Below are positions 50,637-62,311 of a DNA stretch of 64,000 nt, in pieces. The stretch lies in contig NZ_KB891831.1 in assembly GCF_000373565.1 (NCBI RefSeq), forward strand, positions 249,330-313,329. The letters are read 5' to 3'. The position numbers and the translations under genes are program-made. Source of the stretch: Streptomyces sp. HmicA12. Its GTDB lineage: Bacteria > Actinomycetota > Actinomycetes > Streptomycetales > Streptomycetaceae. The notes below the pieces were generated by a model. The model searched no databases. It saw only the letters and a list, made by a program, of their open reading frames with translations, and had not been told where the DNA came from. Position 1 is the stretch's first letter, and every line of letters begins with the position of its first letter.

Positions 50637-52049
50637 ATGTCCCAGGACCAGACTCCGGAGCGTGCCGAGCCGGCCGAAGCCGAACTGGAGCGGCTGCGTG
50701 CCGAGGTCTCCGAGTTGCGTGACCGGCACGGGACGGAACGGCGCCGCAGGGCCCGTCTTCTGACGGTGCGGCGGACACTGGCGGCGGTGCTGATCGCGCT
50801 GGTCGCCGTGGTCGGTGTGACGTCCGTGGTGGGCCTGTGGGGCGCGCGGACCACGCTGAACACGGATCGCTGGGTCGCCGCGGTCGGTCCGCTGCCCGAG
50901 GACCCGGACGTGAACAAGGCGGTGTCCACGTATCTCGCCGCCGAGATCTTCGACCAGCTCGACGTGCAGCAAAGGCTGTCCGAGGCACTGCCGCCCCGCG
51001 CGACCTTCCTCGCGGCGCCGGTCACCGGCGCCGTCCACGACTATGTGCGCGAGTCCATCTCGAAGCTGCTGGCCACGGACCAGTTCGAGTCGATCTGGAA
51101 GGCGACGAACCGGCTCGCGCACGAGCGGATCGTCGCGCTCCTGGAGAAGCGCAGCAAGAACGTGCAGGTGAGCGGTGACACGGTGTCCCTGAATCTGCTG
51201 CCGATGGTCAACAACGTGCTGAACTCCCTGGAAGCCGAACTCCCGTCCCTGTTCGGCAAGAAGCTGGACCTGCCCACCCTGAAGTCGGGTGAGCTTCCCC
51301 CCGGTCTGCACGAGCGCATCGAGAACGCGCTGGGGGTCCAACTGCCGGAGGACTTCGCCCAGATACGTCTCTACGACCGGAGCGAGCTGGGGCAGCTCCA
51401 GGAGGCCGTGCTGCTGTTCAAGCGCGCTCTGGTGGGTCTGCTGATCGCCGTGCCGGTGCTGCTGGCGCTAGCGCTGTGGGCCGCGCCGGACCGGCGTCGC
51501 ACCCTGCTCCAGCTCGGTCTGTGGCTGGTGGTGGCGGTCACGGTGCTGACGACCGTGCTGCGGGCCGTGCGGAATCAGCTGCTCGATCAGATGCCGGAGG
51601 GCGTCTATCGCGACGGGCTGCAGGCCGCGCTGTGGACCGTGTTCACGACGCTGCGCGACCGTGGCGACCAGCTGCTGTGGCTGGGCGTCGGCATCGCCGT
51701 CCTGATGTATCTGATCGGGCCCGGCCGGCTGCCGGTGGCGCTGCGCCGCCGTACGGCTCAAGGGGCCCGCGCCAGTGGCCAGTTCGCGGCGCGGGCGGGT
51801 TCGCGGATCACCAAGGACAAGGCGGCTCGACCGTGGCTGGCCCGCCACGCCGACGTGCTGCGGGTGTCCGGCGCGATCGTCGCCGTGGTGATCGCGCTGC
51901 TGCTGTCCTCGTGGACGGCGCTGTTCGTGGTCGGCGCGCTGCTGGCCGCGTACGAGATCGCGATCACGCTGCTGGCCCGCACGCCGGGCTCACCCCCGTC
52001 AGGTGAGGCAGGCCGTGCGGACCCCGCCAAGACTGGCGCATCCGGCTGA
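50637..52049 (+). CDS. Integral membrane protein of unknown function
   Basis: 470 aa. An N-terminal coiled-coil-like stretch (ELERLRAEVSELRDRHGTER) precedes helix 1 (about 47-68). A large extracytoplasmic region of about 200 residues follows, then four to five further helices (two near 270-300, others near 350 and 400-450). ATG 50637 has the ideal GGAGGTGA. The end of the gene contains copy 5 of the shared repeat, which serves the next gene. No domain recognised. Confidence 0.75.
   Translation: MSQDQTPERAEPAEAELERLRAEVSELRDRHGTERRRRARLLTVRRTLAAVLIALVAVVGVTSVVGLWGARTTLNTDRWVAAVGPLPEDPDVNKAVSTYLAAEIFDQLDVQQRLSEALPPRATFLAAPVTGAVHDYVRESISKLLATDQFESIWKATNRLAHERIVALLEKRSKNVQVSGDTVSLNLLPMVNNVLNSLEAELPSLFGKKLDLPTLKSGELPPGLHERIENALGVQLPEDFAQIRLYDRSELGQLQEAVLLFKRALVGLLIAVPVLLALALWAAPDRRRTLLQLGLWLVVAVTVLTTVLRAVRNQLLDQMPEGVYRDGLQAALWTVFTTLRDRGDQLLWLGVGIAVLMYLIGPGRLPVALRRRTAQGARASGQFAARAGSRITKDKAARPWLARHADVLRVSGAIVAVVIALLLSSWTALFVVGALLAAYEIAITLLARTPGSPPSGEAGRADPAKTGASG
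51990..52006. promoter_or_regulatory. Shared inverted repeat, copy 5 (exact TCACC-N7-GGTGA)
   Basis: Exact copy inside the last codons of the membrane protein gene, 63 bp before the GH63-like start, the same distance as copies 1, 3 and 6 from their rightward genes. Confidence 0.65.
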
Positions 52050-52069
52050 CCGACGCAGGGAGAGCGCTC

Positions 52070-54765
<2,696 letters not shown>

Positions 54766-54769
<4 letters not shown>

Positions 54770-56253
54770 CCGAACTGCCCGCGCAACCCGTCATCCACGA
54801 GGTCAACACCCGAGTCTGGCTGCGGGAGTTGGGCCTGCGTATCGGGCGGCCCGTCGGTCTCGCCGAGGTGCCCAAGGACATCTGGGACGAGGTGACGCCC
54901 GCAGGCGTCGACGCCGTGTGGCTGATGGGCGTGTGGGAGCGCAGCCCGCTGGGCCGCTCCATCGCCCTGGACAATCCGACGCTGCGGGCCGCGTTCGACG
55001 CGGCGGTGCCGGGCGTCGGCGAGGAGGACATCGCCGGGTCGCCGTACTGCATCCGCCGTTACGTGGTGGACGAGGCGATCGGCGGGCCGGCGGGGCTCGC
55101 GGCGGCCCGCGACGAGCTGGACCGCAGGGGGGTCGGTCTACTGCTCGACTACGTGCCGAACCATGTGGCGCCGGACAGCCCCTGGGTCGCGGAGCACCCC
55201 GAGTACTTCGTGCGCGGGGACGCCGACGACGCGCGCCGGGACCCGGCGGCCTTCCTGGACACGGGGCGGGCCGTGATCGCGCGCGGCCGCGACCCGTTCT
55301 TCCCGCCCTGGCCCGACGTCGTGCAACTCAACGCGTTCGCACCGGAGTTGCGACGGGCGACCACGGACGTGCTGGCCGAGATCGGCGAGGCCTGCGACGG
55401 GGTGCGCTGCGACATGGCGATGCTCCTGATGAACGACGTCTTCGCGCGGACCTGGGGGGACCGTGCGGGGACGCCGCCCGACCGGGAGTTCTGGCCGGAG
55501 GTCGTCGCCGGGGTCCGCGCCCGGCACCCGCACATGGTGTTCGCCGCCGAGGCGTACTGGGACCTCGAATGGGCCCTCCAGGAGCAGGGGTTCGACTTCT
55601 GCTACGACAAGCGGCTCTACGACCGGATCCTCCACGAGAGCGCCACCTCGGTACGCGACCATCTGCGGGCCGACGAGCGCTATCAGCGCGGCCTGGTCCG
55701 TTTCCTGGAGAACCACGACGAGCCGCGGGCCGCGCACACGCTGCCCCCGGACAAGGAGCGCGCGGCGGCCGTCCTGATCGCCACGCTGCCCGGTGCGACG
55801 CTGTGGCACGAGGGCCAGTTCACCGGTCGCCGGATCCATCTGCCGGTGTTCCTGGACCGCCGGGTGGACGAGGCGCCGGATGCCGGTCTGCGCGCCTTCC
55901 ACGAGCGGCTGCTGGCCCGGGTGCGGCACAGCGGTATGCGGACCGGGAGCTGGCGGCTCCTGGAGTGCCAGGTCTGGCCGGACAACGACTCCGGGCGGGA
56001 CCTGATCGCTTCCTGCTGGACGGGCGGCGCGGGCCGTTTCCTGTCCGTGGTCAACCTGTCCGACCATCCGGCACAGGCCCACATCCCGCTGCCGTGGCCC
56101 GAACTGGGAGAGGACGTCTGGGAGTTGACGGATCTGGTCTTCTCGGAGGACCGCTACGGCCGCTCGGGGGCGGACCTCCTGGGCACCGGCCTGTACGTCG
56201 ATCTGCCGCCCTGGGGCACGCACGTGTTCTCGGTGGCGGCGGGCCGGCCCTGA
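54766..56253 (+). CDS. GH13-family alpha-glucosidase/glucanotransferase-type enzyme
   Basis: 495 aa, cytoplasmic. The four GH13 regions are seen: DYVPNH (128-133), GVRCDM with nucleophile Asp216, FAAEAYWD with acid/base Glu262, and ENHDEPR with His318-Asp319. The N terminus VIHEVNTRVWLRELG is shared with a subgroup of short actinobacterial GH13 proteins lacking the usual calcium-site and C-domain features. Coupled to the GH63-like gene by an ATGA overlap. Convergent with sulP; a strong terminator lies between. Specificity unknown. Confidence 0.85.
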
Positions 56254-56269
56254 CCGCACGACGACGGGT

Positions 56270-56307
56270 GCGGCCCGCGCCCCCCGTAGGACGGGGGCGC
56301 GGGCCGC
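56270..56307. terminator. Strong bidirectional terminator
   Basis: Perfect 15-bp inverted repeat GCGGCCCGCGCCCCC (56270-56284) and GGGGGCGCGGGCCGC (56293-56307) with an 8-base loop, between the convergent GH13 and SulP genes. Confidence 0.85.
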
Positions 56308-56320
56308 TGCGCTGCGCGGC

Positions 56321-58030
56321 TCAGCCGTCGCCCGGGGTCACGGCCCAGTCCGCGCCGCTGCGCGCCCGGAACGCGGCCACGGCGCCCTCCACGGTCGGAT
56401 AGAAGCGGTCCGGCTCGAAGGCCCGGGTCAGCCCGTACCGCTCGATCTTCCGCCGCACCGGGTCCTTCAGTTCGGCGAAGACGAGGGTGACCCCCTTCTT
56501 CTGGAGTGCGGCGTCCAGTTCCTCCAGGATGTCCGCGGCGGTGGTGTCGACGTCGGTCACCGGCTCGGCCGCGACCAGCACCTGGCGCGGCGGCGGGGTG
56601 CCGCGTGCGGCGCGCAGCACCTCGTCGCGGAACGACTTGGCGTTGGCGAAGAACAGCGGTGCGTCGAAGCGGAGGATGACGAGGCCCGGCAGGTGTTCGG
56701 CGGCCGGGTGCGAGCGCACGTCGTGGTAGCCCTCCACCCCCGGCACCCGCCCGAGCACGGTGCTGTACGGCCACCAGGCGCGCCGGAAGACGTTGAGGAT
56801 CGACAGACCGACCGCGACCGCGATCCCCGGCAGCACGCCGAGCAGCGCGACCCCCAGGAACGCGGCGATGCTCAGCCAGAACTCCGCCTTCCGCTGGCGC
56901 CACAGGCGGCGCGTCCCTGCGAGGTCGGCGAGCGACAGGGACGCCGTGATGACGACCGCGGCGAGCGCGGGCTGCGGCAGATCGCTGAAGAGGCCGGGCA
57001 GCAGGACGAGCATGAGCAGGATCAGGGAGGCACCGACGACGCCCGTCAACTGGCTTCGGGCACCCGCCCGTTCGGCCACCGCCGTGCGCGAACCGCTGGT
57101 GCTGACGGGAAAGCCCTGGAACAGGCCCGCCGCGATGTTGGCGGTGCCGATCGCGATCATCTCGTCGTTGCCGCGGACCTCCTGGCCGGCGCGGGACGCG
57201 AAGGCACTGGCGTTGGAGATGGTGTCGGCGAGGGAGACCAGCGCGATGCCGACCGCGCCGACGCACAGCGGCCCGAGGTCGCCCCACGCCACGTGCGGAA
57301 TCGTGAACGGCGGAAGTCCCTCCGGCAGTCGCCCGACCGTGCGCACGCCATGGTCGTCGAGGTCGAGGACGACACACGCCGTGATGGCGAGCACGACCAT
57401 GACGAGGACGGCGGGCACCTTCGGCAGCAGGCGTTGCAGCAGGACGATCAGGAGGATGCAGGAGACGCCGACCGTGACCGCGGCCGGTACCGCTTCACCG
57501 TCGGCCAGCGCCCTGATCAGGGCGTCGATCTCCTCGACCAGCCCGTCCGCGTCCGTGGAGAAGCCGAACAGTTTCGGCAGCTGCCCGATGAGGATCGTCA
57601 GGGCCAGGCCGTTCATGTAGCCGATCATGGTGGGTTTGGAGATGAGGTCGGCGACGAAGCCGAGCCGGGCCACCCCGGCCAGGGCCGTGATCGCGCCGAC
57701 CATCAGGGCGAGCACCGAGGCGAGCGCGACGGCCCGCTCCGGGTCGCCGCCGGACGCCACCAGCGGGAGCACCGTCGCGGCGATCATCGGGCCGAGCGAG
57801 GAGTCGGGTCCGAGGACGAGGATGCGGGACGGGCCGGTGACGGCGTAGGCGAGCAGGCAGAGCACCGACGTGTACAGGCCGGTGATGGCGGGCAGCCCGG
57901 CCAGTTCCGCGTAGGCCATGCCCTGCGGGACGAGCAGCGTGCTCAGGACGACGCCCGCGACGACGTCCTTGATCAGCCACGCACGCCGGTACTCCCGCAG
58001 GGTCCGCACTCCGGGCGGCACCCACCCCAT
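56321..58030 (-). CDS. SulP-family anion transporter with C-terminal STAS domain
   Basis: 569 aa. About 11-14 hydrophobic helices, with the SulP signature region near LVPQGMAYAELAGLPAITGL and the segment IAAGLFQGFPVSTSGSRTAV. A cytoplasmic STAS domain occupies about 435-560 (LVILRFDAPLFFANAKSFRD, VTDVDTTAADILEELDAAL). Family members move sulfate, bicarbonate or other anions. Seven bases follow the ATPase stop, so it is the last gene of a four-gene operon. Pairing with a cation ATPase suggests coupled ion handling. Confidence 0.93.
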   Translation of the reverse strand: MGWVPPGVRTLREYRRAWLIKDVVAGVVLSTLLVPQGMAYAELAGLPAITGLYTSVLCLLAYAVTGPSRILVLGPDSSLGPMIAATVLPLVASGGDPERAVALASVLALMVGAITALAGVARLGFVADLISKPTMIGYMNGLALTILIGQLPKLFGFSTDADGLVEEIDALIRALADGEAVPAAVTVGVSCILLIVLLQRLLPKVPAVLVMVVLAITACVVLDLDDHGVRTVGRLPEGLPPFTIPHVAWGDLGPLCVGAVGIALVSLADTISNASAFASRAGQEVRGNDEMIAIGTANIAAGLFQGFPVSTSGSRTAVAERAGARSQLTGVVGASLILLMLVLLPGLFSDLPQPALAAVVITASLSLADLAGTRRLWRQRKAEFWLSIAAFLGVALLGVLPGIAVAVGLSILNVFRRAWWPYSTVLGRVPGVEGYHDVRSHPAAEHLPGLVILRFDAPLFFANAKSFRDEVLRAARGTPPPRQVLVAAEPVTDVDTTAADILEELDAALQKKGVTLVFAELKDPVRRKIERYGLTRAFEPDRFYPTVEGAVAAFRARSGADWAVTPGDG

Positions 58031-58037
58031 GCGGCGC

Positions 58038-60734
58038 TCACCTCCGCAGTCGGCGGCGGCGGGCGAGGAGCTTGCCCAGCTCCCACAGTGCGAGCAGGGC
58101 GAGGGCGGGCAGCAGGGCCCAGCCGAACTGGCCGAGATGCAGCGGCGTCGTGTCGAGCAGCCGGTTGAAGACGTCCATCTGGGTCACGAGCACCGCGAGG
58201 ACGAACTCCCCGAGGACCGTCCAGTTCAGCTGCTTGCTGTCGAAGGTCCCGGTCGTCAGGACGGTGCCGGTCTGGTCGCGACATTCGAGCGCGGCCACGA
58301 TCAGGCAGAGGGCGAACGCGGTGAAGGCGAGGGAGTTGCCGATGCGCGCGCTGTCGTAGCGCTCCTGGCCCAGCTCGATCATGGCGAGGAGGGCGACGGC
58401 GATGCCCGTGCCGACGAGCCCCACGGTGAGCATCAGGCCGCCGGTCATCACCGGCTGGCCGCGCGGTCGCGGGCGGCGGGACATCAGGCCGGGACGGATC
58501 CGGTCGAAGCCGAGGGAGAAGCCGAAGGCGGCGTTGACGAAGAAGTGGATCCACAGCACCTGGGCGGGGGTGAACGGTTCGCCGCCCGCGATGTCGAAAA
58601 GGGTCGCGCCGAGGAAGGTGAGGACGAACACGACGAGCAGGACCAGGACGAACCGGATGTACTTGGTGAGGTTGTCGTAGATCTTGCGGCCCTGTTCGAC
58701 GGCGTGCACGATCGTCGCGAAGTTGTCGTCGGAGAGGATCATCCGCCCGGCGTTCTTGGCCACTTCGGTGCCCGAGCCCATGGCGATGCCGATGTCGGCG
58801 GCCTTGATGGCGGGGGCGTCGTTGACGCCGTCCCCGGTCATGGCGACGACATCGCCCTTCTTCTTCAGCGTGTCGGCGAGCAGCACCTTGTGCTCGGGCG
58901 CGACCCGTCCGACCACGCCGATCCGTTCGATGCGGTCCAGGCGCTCCTGCTCGGACAGGGCCGCGAAGTCGGCGCCGAGGATCGCCTCGCCGTCGATGCC
59001 GACCTGCCGGGCGATGGCCGCGCCGGTGATGACGTCGTCGCCGGTCACCATACGGACGCGGATGTGGGCGGCCTGGGCGGCGGCGACGGCCTCCTTGGAC
59101 TCGACGCGCGGCGGGTCCGCCATGCCGACGAGACTCGTGATGCTCACGTCCCGTACGAGGGCGAGGAGATCGCCGCTCGGTGCGAACCGGTCGGGGTCGA
59201 GGTCGCGCACGGCCGCGGCCATCACGCGGCGGCCCGCCCGCTCCATCCGTACGAGTTCCGCCTCGGCGCGTTCGCGCAGAGGTGCGTCGAAGGGAACGGT
59301 CGCTCCGTCCGAGCGTGCGGTGGTGGTACGGGCCAGCACGGCCGGAGCCGCCCCTTTCACGAAGCAGCGCACGACCGGCCGGCCGCTTGCGTCACGGGCC
59401 TCGTGGAAGGTCGCCATGAGCTTGTGCGCGGGGTCGAACGGCAGTGTCGCGAGCCGGGGCAGCCGCTCGCGGGTGGCGTCGATGTCGAGGCCCGCCTTGT
59501 GGCCGAGGACCAGCAGGGCGCCCTCGGTGGGGTCGCCGACGACGACGCCGTCGACGAGCGCGGCGTCGCTGGCGTGCAGGTAGGGCAGGATCGCCTCCTC
59601 GATGCTCGCGGTGGAGCCCGCGGCGTGGTGGATGCGGCCCTCCAGGGAGTAGCCGGTGCCGGAGACCGTGTACCGGTCGAAGGCGTCGACGACCTCGACC
59701 ACGGTCATCTGGTTCATCGTCAGCGTGCCGGTCTTGTCGGAGTTGATGGCCGAGGTGAAGCCGAGGGTCTCCACCGACGGCAGGTCCTTGACGATGGCGT
59801 TGCGGCGGGCGAGGTCGAGGCCGCCGAGCGAGAGGATCGTCTGGGTGACGGTGGGCAGCGCCTCGGGGACCGCGGCGATGGCGAGCGAGACGGCGCTGAC
59901 GAAGAGCGCGTCCCAGGGCTCGCCGCGGCCGCGGCCCAGGCCGAACATGACGACCATGGTGATCCCGGCCGCGCCCACGATCCACAGTGTCAGGCGGTTC
60001 AACTCCCGGGTCAGTGGCGACGGTTCGGGGCGTGTGGTCGTCAGCATGCCCGCGATCCGGCCGAGTTCGGTGCCGGACCCGGTGGCGGTGACCAGCAGGA
60101 CGCCGCTGCCGTGCGTGACCGGGGTGTTCATGAACGCCATGTCGGTCTGGTCGGCGGGGCCCAGGTCGCTGCCCCGCACGGGCGCCGGGTCCTTCGCGAC
60201 GGGGACGCTCTCCCCGGTCAGCGCGGACTCGTCGATCTGCAGGGAGCTCGCCGCCAGGAGCCGTCCGTCGGCGGGGACTTCGTCGCCGGCGGCGAGCAGC
60301 ACGACGTCACCGACGACGACCTCCTCGGTGGGGACCTCCGCCACGGTCCCGTCGCGGCGCACCCGCGCGGTCGTCTTCGTCATCTCCTTCAGCGCGTTCA
60401 TGGCGCTCTCCGCCTTGCCCTCCTGGCGGAGACCGATGACCGCGTTCAGGACGGTCAGGGCGAGCAGCACGACCGCGGTGCCCCACTCCTGGATCACGAA
60501 CGACACCGCCGCGGCGGCGACGAGGATCATCTGCATGTACGAGGTGTACTGGCCGAGGAAGCGGGCGAGGGCGCCGCTCGTCCGTTCCTGCGGCAGGGCG
60601 TTGGGCCCGTCGTCGGTGAGCCGGGCGGCGGCCCGGGCGGCGCTCAGGCCCAGGGCCGGGTCGACCCCGAGCTCGCCGGCCACCGACTCGGCCGACCGCG
60701 TGTACCAGAGGTCCGGCGCCACGTCCGCGGTCAT
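58038..60734 (-). CDS. P-type cation ATPase (P2-like) with atypical ion-binding site
   Basis: 898 aa. All catalytic motifs are intact: TGES (173-176), phosphorylation Asp333 in SDKTGTLT, KGA (460-462) and TGDGVNDAP (633-641). The C-terminal membrane domain is present. The architecture and M4 motif PEALP (290-294) match Ca2+/Mn2+ P2 pumps. However, the counterparts of SERCA ion ligands Asn768, Glu771, Asn796, Thr799 and Asp800 are Leu700, Phe703, His730, Val733 and Asn734, so only Glu291 (SERCA Glu309) remains of these. Proton, other ion or lipid transport is therefore possible. ATGA overlap with the PPK2 stop upstream; coupled to SulP downstream. Confidence 0.9.
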   Translation of the reverse strand: MTADVAPDLWYTRSAESVAGELGVDPALGLSAARAAARLTDDGPNALPQERTSGALARFLGQYTSYMQMILVAAAAVSFVIQEWGTAVVLLALTVLNAVIGLRQEGKAESAMNALKEMTKTTARVRRDGTVAEVPTEEVVVGDVVLLAAGDEVPADGRLLAASSLQIDESALTGESVPVAKDPAPVRGSDLGPADQTDMAFMNTPVTHGSGVLLVTATGSGTELGRIAGMLTTTRPEPSPLTRELNRLTLWIVGAAGITMVVMFGLGRGRGEPWDALFVSAVSLAIAAVPEALPTVTQTILSLGGLDLARRNAIVKDLPSVETLGFTSAINSDKTGTLTMNQMTVVEVVDAFDRYTVSGTGYSLEGRIHHAAGSTASIEEAILPYLHASDAALVDGVVVGDPTEGALLVLGHKAGLDIDATRERLPRLATLPFDPAHKLMATFHEARDASGRPVVRCFVKGAAPAVLARTTTARSDGATVPFDAPLRERAEAELVRMERAGRRVMAAAVRDLDPDRFAPSGDLLALVRDVSITSLVGMADPPRVESKEAVAAAQAAHIRVRMVTGDDVITGAAIARQVGIDGEAILGADFAALSEQERLDRIERIGVVGRVAPEHKVLLADTLKKKGDVVAMTGDGVNDAPAIKAADIGIAMGSGTEVAKNAGRMILSDDNFATIVHAVEQGRKIYDNLTKYIRFVLVLLVVFVLTFLGATLFDIAGGEPFTPAQVLWIHFFVNAAFGFSLGFDRIRPGLMSRRPRPRGQPVMTGGLMLTVGLVGTGIAVALLAMIELGQERYDSARIGNSLAFTAFALCLIVAALECRDQTGTVLTTGTFDSKQLNWTVLGEFVLAVLVTQMDVFNRLLDTTPLHLGQFGWALLPALALLALWELGKLLARRRRLRR

Positions 60735-61717
60735 CGTTTCCGCCTCCGATCCTTCCGGTTGTCCCGGCCGTGCCCTTCCGCCTCGGCGGCGTACGGGTCG
60801 GGCACCGCACCGGCGGGCGCCTCTCGCTCCAACTTCCTTTTCTCCCGCGCCAGTTCACTTCGGCTCTTGTCACCGATCTCGGGATACTGCGGATCGATGT
60901 CCATGAGCGTGTGGACGAGCACGGCGGCCGCGGAGATCCGTGCGAACCACTTGCGGTCCGCGGGGATCACGTACCAGGGCGCCCAGGGGGTGCTGGTCGC
61001 GGAGAGCATCTCGGAGAACGCGTCCTGGTAGGCGTCCCAGAAGCCGCGCTCACGGACGTCCGCCGCCGAGAACTTCCAGTTGCGGTCGGGCAGGTCGATC
61101 CGCTTCAGGAACCGGACGCGCTGCTCCTCCTTGGACAGGTTGAGAAACAGCTTCACCACGCGGAAGCCGTTGTCCGTCAGGTACCGCTCCCAGTTGTTGA
61201 TCTCCCGGTAGCGGCGCCGCCACAGCTTGGCGCCCGTGACGTCGTCCGGCAGCCGCTGGCGGCTGAGGAGTTCGGGGTGCACCCGGACCACGAGCACCTC
61301 CTCGTAGTGGGACCGGTTGAAGATGCCGATCTCCCCGCGGCTCGGCAGTCCGCGGGCGTAGCGCCACAGGTAGTCGTGGCCCAGTTCGTCGGCGGACGGC
61401 ACCCGGAAGCCCGCCACGCGCACCCCCTGCGGGTTCACTCCGCTCATCACATGGCGGATGGTGCCGTCCTTGCCGCCCGCGTCCAGCGCCTGCAGGCACA
61501 GCAGGACGCCGGACGAGCCGTCGGCGGCGAGCCGCCGCTGGTAGTCGGCAAGGAGTTCGACGCCGCTGCGCAGCAGCTCCCGGCCGGCCTTCTTGTTCTT
61601 CACGCCCACCCGGTACGCGGGGTCGTAGTCCCGAGCCAGGTCCACCTTCGTGTGGGGCCGCACCCTCAGCGGCTCGATGAACTCGGCGATCCGCCGGGCC
61701 CTTTCGTCCTTGGCCAT
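60731..61717 (-). CDS. Polyphosphate kinase 2 family protein
   Basis: 328 aa. Walker A-like DAGGKDGT (79-86), then HYEEVLVVRVHPELL and the lid-region TGAKLWRRRYREINNWERYL, followed by KLFLNLSKEEQ. PPK2 enzymes use polyphosphate to phosphorylate nucleotides (NMP or NDP), or the reverse. The conserved segment SGVNPQGVRVAGFRVPSADE is typical. A Lys/Arg-rich tail ends RDNRKDRRRKR and may bind polyphosphate. Second gene of the operon, overlapping the ATPase start (ATGA). It could regenerate ATP for the ATPase in energy-poor cells; inference. Confidence 0.92.
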   Translation of the reverse strand: MAKDERARRIAEFIEPLRVRPHTKVDLARDYDPAYRVGVKNKKAGRELLRSGVELLADYQRRLAADGSSGVLLCLQALDAGGKDGTIRHVMSGVNPQGVRVAGFRVPSADELGHDYLWRYARGLPSRGEIGIFNRSHYEEVLVVRVHPELLSRQRLPDDVTGAKLWRRRYREINNWERYLTDNGFRVVKLFLNLSKEEQRVRFLKRIDLPDRNWKFSAADVRERGFWDAYQDAFSEMLSATSTPWAPWYVIPADRKWFARISAAAVLVHTLMDIDPQYPEIGDKSRSELAREKRKLEREAPAGAVPDPYAAEAEGHGRDNRKDRRRKR

Positions 61718-61729
61718 CGCGAGGCCGGT

Positions 61730-62149
61730 TCAGTAGAGCGTGTCGCGGCGCACCACGCACAGCGCCCAGATGATGAACCCGTCCATCGCGATGAGGGTGA
61801 GGGACCACAGCGGGTGGTACGGGATGGACAGGAAGTTGGCGATGATCATCAGCCCGGCGAGGATCACGCCGATGACCCGGGCCCACGTCATCGCGACGAA
61901 CAGACCGATGCTGACGACCACCGCGATGGCGCCGAGGACGAGGTGGATCCAGCCCCAGGTGGTCAGGTCGAACTCGAAGACGTAGTTGGGCGTCCGCAGG
62001 AAGACCTGGTCCTCCAGTACGGCCATCAAGCCCCGGCAGAAGTCCATGGAACCGGAGATGAACAGCAGCACGGCGGCGAAGACGGTCAGCCCGCCGGCCG
62101 CGGCCGCCTTGGCGCCGGATTGATGGTGTGAACTCGTCGAGGTGGCCAT
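61730..62149 (-). CDS. Small four-helix membrane protein (DUF7144-like), paralogue B
   Basis: 139 aa. Four hydrophobic segments, with YVFEFDLTTWGWIHLVLGAI, GLFVAMTWARVIGVILAGLM and FLSIPYHPLWSLTLIAMDGF matching the paralogue at 45448-45912. First gene of the PPK2-ATPase-SulP operon, 12 bp before PPK2. ATG 62149 with GAGG. It could be a subunit or regulator of the membrane systems; function unknown. Confidence 0.8.
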   Translation of the reverse strand: MATSTSSHHQSGAKAAAAGGLTVFAAVLLFISGSMDFCRGLMAVLEDQVFLRTPNYVFEFDLTTWGWIHLVLGAIAVVVSIGLFVAMTWARVIGVILAGLMIIANFLSIPYHPLWSLTLIAMDGFIIWALCVVRRDTLY

Positions 62150-62225
62150 GGCAGGACCTCCGTGTTCGGTGCCGGTGCCGAATGCACCGTTGTGGTGCCC
62201 CGAGTGTTGCGCCCGGCCCCGGGTG

Positions 62226-62256
62226 CCGGTCGTCACCCTCCGGGGGTGACGACCGG
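62226..62256. promoter_or_regulatory. Shared inverted repeat, copy 6, within a 13-bp perfect palindrome
   Basis: CCGGTCGTCACCC (62226-62238) and GGGTGACGACCGG (62244-62256) with a 5-base centre. The TCACC-N7-GGTGA core is at 62233-62249. This is the longest copy, midway between the divergent PPK2/ATPase operon (83 bp) and the MFS gene (62 bp). Confidence 0.75.
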
Positions 62257-62311
62257 GCGGGGGCCACAGGGGACTCTGGCCGTCGTCCCGCCCCAGATCG
62301 GAGGCCAGCCG

